Made by a program: the position numbers and the translations under genes. Below, piece after piece: positions 57,839 to 64,000 of a stretch of 64,000 nt of DNA (within the stretch, counting starts at the first letter, position 1; each line of letters opens with the position of its first letter). The notes beneath the pieces are model-generated. The model was not told the DNA's origin. It saw only the letters and a list, made by a program, of their open reading frames with translations, and did no database searches. The DNA lies in contig JARUPY010000474.1 of the NCBI GenBank assembly GCA_029817715.1, forward strand, positions 8,308,001 through 8,372,000, given 5' to 3'. Origin of the DNA: Melastoma dodecandrum. Its lineage: Eukaryota > Streptophyta > Magnoliopsida > Myrtales > Melastomataceae.

Positions 57839-58289
57839 CTGCATAAAATGTGGAGACAAGGCTTAGTTACCAAAAACTGGTTTTAAGCAGCAATTTCTTT
57901 TGGGCTCGTCCTTAAAATAGTGCAAACAAATTTACGTGTCCCAAACATTGCCAAGGTTGTCAGTCAGGTTCCCACTCGGATGATCATTACTACGTCAAAA
58001 CTGAACTGGGAAAGACAGAGGTGCGTCTACCAAACTATTCTAGACCAAAATCGTGAAGAAAATTTAACAACAACTTATTGCCCCAGCAAGCACAAATTGA
58101 TATATGTATTAAAAAACTGAAATTTACGACCGATTTCCCTTCTTTCGACCATTCCATCCTAGAAGATGGTTAGGACACTGGAAATAATTCTCACCATGAA
58201 GCATTCAAGAAGTTCAATCCTGCGCATCAATAATGCAATTCACAACAGCAGCACAACCAAAACTAACCATCGAGAAAAACACCCGGCAG

Positions 58290-60235
58290 TCACTCCTGTT
58301 GGAGTGTTTATGTACACTAAGACGGGGGTGAATTAGTGCTTATTACTTTTTTCGCCCCTACTCAGCGTATGCAGAAGTGTACCGTGTCACAGCAAAGTGT
58401 TTATTAGAAGTGAGGTCGGCTCGCTGTAAGCGTTACGATTTTGATCATTAGATACTCATATGGATGTAAGCACAATCATAAGAGACACAGTTGTTTTATA
58501 GTGGTTCGGCCTTAATCGACCAACGTCCACTTTCCACCCTAGAGGTGATTCCACTATATAAATATAATGGGTGCACACGAACCTTTTGTACTAGGCTTTC
58601 GGTATCTCAACAAGTGAGATTTAAAATCCTTTACAAGAGAAGATCACTCCTGGGCAACGATCAGCTCCTCACGCAATGGACGTCTTCTCGTTTCCAGCAG
58701 AATGATGCTCACACTCAGCAGTTGACTGCTCAAAAGATTTCCACACAGTATGTTGTCACTTAGGCGTAAGCCTGTCCATCAAAGTACAAAGTTAACGTCG
58801 TGTTAGAGTATAAATCCTCACAAATAATTCCTTACAGTGACAGAAAGACCTCTCAAAGAGCAGCCCGTTTCTGATTCAGAGTGGAGAAATGCTTCAACAC
58901 TTAATAGCTCAGCAGAGGATTTCACACAACTTTTGTCTCTTCCCAAGATGAGCCTGTAAGCACTCAAGAGACAATCACAAAGAGTTAGAGAACAAAAGAG
59001 ATAAAACAGGGATTGGTTCTTCACACAACGGAACCTGATTTCTCACACAGCGAAGTCGGGATATCCGTCCTACACTCTGTTCGGACGTGCACGGTTACCA
59101 TAACCGTGACTCACTGTACTGCACACCCAGTTCCTAGGGTGAAATTTTCAGCTCCGGCGGCTCTGACACAACCTGCTCTACTGTCCCTCTGTATCAGGAG
59201 GTCGAGACATCTGCACAACACTCCTATGCTCGGGAGGACCTCTTTCCACTCTGGCGGCATTCCCAACTCCTGCTCTACCCAGCAGGCACGAGTCTTCTGG
59301 TGCGAACCCGCAAGTACATGTCTAACTACTCAAACTCTGTAGGTTCGAGACTTCCCTGTGAAAAGACACAACAAAACGGCTTCTTGCCGATAGGTCAGTA
59401 ACTGGTTACTGCGATTAGCACAGGTATTCACTTAGCTTCCCTTAGACGATTTGTCAGCCGCTCGTTGAACGCACTGAGGACACACAGTCCCTCTCACGAC
59501 GACCAAGGTGGCTCACAACCCTTGGCACTCCCACACACAGATTGCGAGAGTCAAGAACCAGGCGATCACTTAGCACATTCTATTCTTCGCCGATCACACG
59601 GCTCACACAGCTCCTCAAAGTTTCATATAAATCACACAGGCTTTAAACAACCAAACAGACCACACAGATTCATTGTAGAGTGTATGAATGTCGTCTGGTT
59701 TTAGTAGGGAATAAATCAAATATTTTGTTTCCCCAAAACCAGCTTTCAGCATGCTGTAATTAGGTTTAACGGACAGCTACTTAACGGTCATAATGACCAA
59801 GAAGGAATGGAATCGTTGTCAACTTTCCTAATTCATATGATTTGATCCAATCGTCATCAGAATGCTATCTGATTGTTGTTTCAATCATTAGGCACAAAAA
59901 GACAACTGGAATAACAATATTCCTTAACGACCGTAGAGATAAGATAGGAAAAAACATATTGCTATAATCAGAGATACTATTTTCAAATATCTCCAAACAT
60001 AGCTATCTGATCCCCACACGTGATTATATTATTAAGATAATATACTTTATCAAAAATATGATAAGATCATAGCAATTAAGCTGAAATAATAATTATTCCT
60101 TCGTTTTGGTAATTGTAGCAAAGTAATGTAGTACAACTTTGCTGTAGTGTAGCAACACACTTCTCAAGCGGTACAGCAACACATTTCTAACGCACACGTC
60201 AGAATAATATATGAAAGCCTTGTCTGAGTTTTATG
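58290..60235. mobile_element. Possible LARD-like or LTR-derived repeat
   Basis: It begins near TACACTAAGACGGGGGTGAA and carries GTGGTTCGGCC...CCAACGTCCAC near 58501-58532, a wording common in plant LTR-derived repeats and also seen at 22570-22612. No coding domain is seen. The ends are uncertain. Confidence 0.35.
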
Positions 60236-62564
60236 GGATAAACTTTGTGGGACGTGTCCAGGTCCAACTCCGAGTCAACCTACCATTCGGATCCTCCTCT
60301 TGTCCTTCCTTGCTCACCAAGATATTTCGTTTCCCTCTTTAAATCCTTCCGTGAATAGGTGCTACTGACTATCCATCGCTTGGTACTTCCTGTCGCTTGA
60401 AAGTCAAATGTCGCCTCATGTACCTCTGGTCTGTCCTTCACCTGATCTTCAATCCGTCGCTTGGTTTGTTCTCCGGGCGAAGGTCTTCGTGTCGTATGGG
60501 CCATTCCCTGTGGTCTCGGCTAAAGGTGTTCCAGGTCTTTCCTCGTGGTCTTACCTGGACCAATCTTGGACTCCTGACCCGATCCGTCCCACAGGCTTGC
60601 AAGGCTTGTAGCCTAGAATTTCTATTGCCAACCATTTATGCTAGCACAGTTCTCTTCTTGGATCATTGGATAAATTCATTATATTTCTGGATGACCTTTT
60701 GTTTCCACCTATTAAGGAAACCTTTCTCATCGACAAGGCCCCCACTAAGAGCAGTATATTTCCCTTCGAAATAGTTCCTTTGTATGTCGAGCCACCAACT
60801 CTGCTTCTCAAACCAAGTCCCTTGAATCCGATTCAGACTAATTAGAGTATTTATATAGTCTTGTCTATAGTCTTTCTCATTATTATTTAATTTGTTTCTG
60901 TAAACATGGTGATGGTATTCCTTACAAGATTCCCATGATGATTGCTTAGTCTATTCTCAATGATGTAAACGAAGCGGCTGATACATTATCTCCACAATCA
61001 CTCTATGCCCGTGAGCCAGTTCTAGAAAGCGTTACTCCACTCTTCCTCTTGATCCAACTTTAGAGAGTAGCCCTACGTCGAATCATGCCATGGAGTGTTT
61101 TACATCTATCCCGCTAGAGGACTTAGGTGCATGCATGCATGGCTATGGGAAGAAAGTAGCTTACTGCATGAAGAGCAACACATTAAACCATTGCTCGAAG
61201 AACTCAGTCAATCATGGGAAGAACTTGCATAAGCAAATTCGTCCTTGGAAGTCATCATTGGTGCCTGAATTAATGCAATAACATTTATTGGAAGTCCTCC
61301 GAGCAGTATCAAATAGCTCTTACTTTAGAAGCCCGTCAACCACATATTCGACTAAAGCTCCATGAACTCAAGGAGTTCAGCTCGACCTATTTAAAAGTTG
61401 AAGGTCGCAAGATGAAACTCCAACAACAATTTACATAATTTTAGATCGAGCTTGAAGTTGTGAAGAAAATGATGGAGTCTATTCAAAATGAGCTTCCCTA
61501 CATACTCTACGGGCTTCTCAATTTTATTTTTAGCATGATGGAGATCGCGCGTGTTCAGCGCAAACACTAGGTCTAAGCTTTGCTAATTTTAACTTAACCA
61601 TGTTTTCCATATTTGCCTTGTGATTTTGTTGTTTCTAGTACAACATTTAGATTTCTCAACCACAACTTTTAATGAACATTTAAAACAACAAGATTGGCCA
61701 ACAATAAATATACGCTTGCAACTCTACATGATTCTTTTTTACGTAACTTTTATTGCAATCATGCAAACATTTCCAAGAGAATCAAATCTTGTAAAATCAT
61801 TAATTACCATATCCAAGCACATGGAAATTCTGATTTTCCAACTCTCTTTCTCCAATTATGAATAATGCCCTTTGGGCCACATCATGATGCGTGGAGCTGG
61901 AGCTGTGATCTATAAATGCGATGTATGCTTATAGTGGGCTATTTGCAAAAATGAATTGTATGGGCTGGATCACGTATTGGGCTATGAATATAATAAGGCC
62001 CAGTAGGAGGTACATGTTAGGAGGGGTGAGTTGGTTAGCAGTTATTTCGTCAGTTTTAGTTGTTGGAAGTGTTCGCCAAAAGTGGTGATCGAAAGGGAAG
62101 ATATCAATTGTAAATGTTGGTATTGCACTTGCCTGGGGTTGTCGGAGGAACTATGAATGATGTGGATGAATGGATGCTGGTTTAAATTGAAGATTTGGTT
62201 GTATTGTTGTGTTGTCGGCCGTAAATAGTGAAATTTGATTGTTGGAGGGTTCAACTTGCAGCACTTCGCCCTTATGAAAACCACCAAAAGTCTTCTCATT
62301 GACATGCCTCGATGGGACTTTCACTCTATACTTGAAAGTTTTCGCCCATCACCTTTATTGTCTTCACACCAATTCTCCTCGAGTGAATTCTTACTTCTAA
62401 CATTCTATTATATAATATTGCTACTCTTTTCTTTTGTATTTGTAATCTCTTCAATGCATTCGGCCGTTTTCCTTCTAATTATACTAGATTGCAAATATAC
62501 ATGTATTCATCATATTCCACATATCCTTTCTCATGTTGACTTACTCGAATCAAACACCTAATTT
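60236..62564. other. No recognisable gene
   Basis: The longest ORF is 60397-60774 (125 codons, plus) without a recognisable domain. 61080-61560 has Glu/Lys-rich plus-strand stretches that might be decayed gag-like coiled coil, but this is not supported. Confidence 0.4.
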
Positions 62565-63450
62565 CATCAGGCACTACAGCATCACATCCAATTTTGATGC
62601 ACTAAATATTGTCCCAAAATATTCCAAACACATATTTAAAAGGAGTTAACTTTATGTATTGTTTACGCATTAACTGAAAGGCTTGTTCTAAATATTCAAA
62701 GTGTCATTTTGTGCCCTAAATTTCACTTTTAAATATATAATTCTACCTCCTTACCAAGTATTGAGGTAAAAACTTTTGTCATGGTCCTTTGATAAGTAGC
62801 TCCAGTGTTTTTAAGGTCAAATTGTATAACCACCTACACTAATGTACATAAAGGACAACTAAAAGTAATTTTATGGACATCTTCTTCGATAATAAAAATT
62901 TGATTGCACCCAAAAAACCATCCATAAAGTATATTCTTCACATCCTCTTGTTTTATCAATCTAGTCATCTACTATAGGCATAAGGTACTCATCTTTTGAT
63001 GTAGTTTTGATTTATTTTTTTTGAATTCGATGCATAATCTAACTTTACCATTCTTCTTTGTATCAGGCATTATATTATATATCCACTATGTGTGTCTCGA
63101 TGTACGAATGCACCTAGTCATAAATAAATTGTTTACTTCTTTGAATTTTTATTGTAATATCTCTACAGACATCCTTTGAGGAGCTTACTTAACAAGTTTG
63201 CAATCTATTCGAGAAGGTAAACAATGTTCTACCAAGGCTAGATCTAACCATGACATCTCCAAATAATCTCACATGAATCGATCTTTATATTCATGCAAAT
63301 CTTGTATAAACTTTTCCTAGAACAAAGGGCTTAATTACTTACTCATATATATTAACGTTGGATGGTTCCCAAATATACCTTGGCTAGAGAGTCAAAGGGA
63401 ACCATCAATGGTGCTCGATTGAACTTACCATTAAGACTTATGCTTTGATT
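62565..63450 (-). pseudogene. pol: Decayed Ty3/gypsy reverse transcriptase
   Basis: It is not visible as a long ORF. Reading the minus strand across frames gives, in RT order, MPDTKKNGKVRLCIEF (about 63075-63025), FMDGF then CNQIFIIEEDVHKITFSCP (about 62930-62855), QFDLKNTGATYQRTM (about 62825-62780), and HFEYLEQAFQLMRKQY with KLTPFKYVFGI (about 62705-62620). The block from FMDGF through GATYQR matches Tat-B RT. The YxDD box is eroded beyond recognition. It is oriented opposite to Tat-A and Tat-B. Confidence 0.8.
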
Positions 63451-64000
63451 TTTTTTTTCACACAATATATCCTGCTCAAGCTTATACCGTAACTTCTTTC
63501 ATTAATTAATAATTCACCTTGCAAAACAGACCCAGGCATAGAGTCAACATTATAATTCAAAATACATGGGATATCACATTACAACACTGACCCCGGAATA
63601 GAGTTAATATTTCACATATTAAGCACGATATGAAGCTGAACGACTAAGTATTCTGGGGTACCGATGAATATCACTCATTGATAAGATCATGCACGAGTCT
63701 TTTAGGAAGCACTTCATCAACATCCTATCCAGAAGGAATTACATGTGATTGCTTTGATCGAGCAACCCCATATGAGACAATGAAATCATATTTGTCTGAA
63801 GTTTCCCCAACAGTCCTACAATCGGATATCCCTACTTGTACCGCTCATATAAGGAGTGGTCCTTGATCGTCCCTAAGGAGCAGCTGCAACCAAATACAGT
63901 GAGAATTACATTTCTTAGTATTTTCTGCTTTGATAATCTCTACATCTCGATCCAACCACATAATCAATTCTTAATGTAATGTAGCGGGAATAGATTATCT
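63451..64000 (-). pseudogene. Probable upstream pol region of the decayed gypsy element
   Basis: It continues the same minus-strand element toward protease. Fragments such as SDKYDFIVSYGVARSKQS near 63800 look like the protease-RT linker but are not diagnostic. The element runs off the window. Confidence 0.4.

Larger units (their letters stand above)
56950..58250 (-). pseudogene. LQY1-like locus, copy 2 (uninterrupted)
   Basis: Homologous to 50-398 plus 9464-10300 without MULE-1. The zinc-finger exon is at 57686-57838. The unoccupied target CAATAAGGG is at 57389-57397. The left and right limits are where similarity to copy 1 fades. Confidence 0.75.

Overview
This window is plant nuclear DNA, most likely from a eudicot (inferred). 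The few host-type sequences are a DYW-class PPR gene, a chloroplast LQY1-type DnaJ zinc-finger gene and a cytosolic ribosomal protein S16 gene. All three are broken. Most of the remaining sequence is transposable elements of several ages, some nested or inserted into those gene remnants. I found no intact long host gene, tRNA, rRNA or CRISPR array.

Layout. (1) 50-398 plus 9464-10300 is one copy of a duplicated LQY1-like pseudogene locus. It is split by a 9.05 kb Mutator-like element (MULE-1, 408-9454) with about 0.8 kb terminal inverted repeats (TIRs) and an exact 9-bp target duplication. The second copy of the locus, at 57.0-58.25 kb, has no insertion and serves as a natural empty site. (2) 10.3-15.3 kb is low-density DNA with an RPS16 pseudogene and unrecognised exon-like fragments. 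(3) 15277-17009 is a PPR-DYW pseudogene on the minus strand. Its first codons now lie at 28003-28044 because an 11 kb Ty3/gypsy Tat-type LTR retrotransposon (Tat-A, 17010-27996) landed inside it. Tat-A in turn holds a nested Athila-like LTR-gag fragment (about 22526-25421). (4) 28.0-36.8 kb holds a small gene remnant, an AT microsatellite, a diverged ~187-bp satellite array (30095-31950), a spliced-gene remnant and AT-rich DNA. (5) 36778-about 49003 is a second member of the same Tat family (Tat-B). (6) 49528-54487 is MULE-2, an internally deleted relative of MULE-1. (7) 54.5-57 kb is probable LTR-type debris, followed by the empty-site LQY1 copy, a possible LARD-like element (58.3-60.2 kb), unidentified DNA, and at the right edge (62.57-64 kb) a decayed gypsy reverse transcriptase on the minus strand.

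How the elements work. MULE-1 carries two genes tail to tail. On the plus strand is a multi-exon Ulp1-type (C48) cysteine protease gene, as in the Kaonashi-like Ulp1-carrying MULEs. On the minus strand is a FAR1-type DDE transposase with a SWIM zinc finger. Both are broken, although the TIR arms are nearly identical, which points to recent mobilisation in trans. MULE-2 kept the first Ulp1-gene exons and the transposase N-terminus and lost about 4.65 kb between them. The two Tat elements are complementary wrecks. Tat-A keeps gag but lost protease and most of RT; Tat-B keeps protease, RT, both RNase H domains and integrase but lost the primer-binding site and gag start. Both carry, after integrase and in antisense, a long ORF remnant with a plant mobile domain (PMD-like), the least ordinary coding content of the window.
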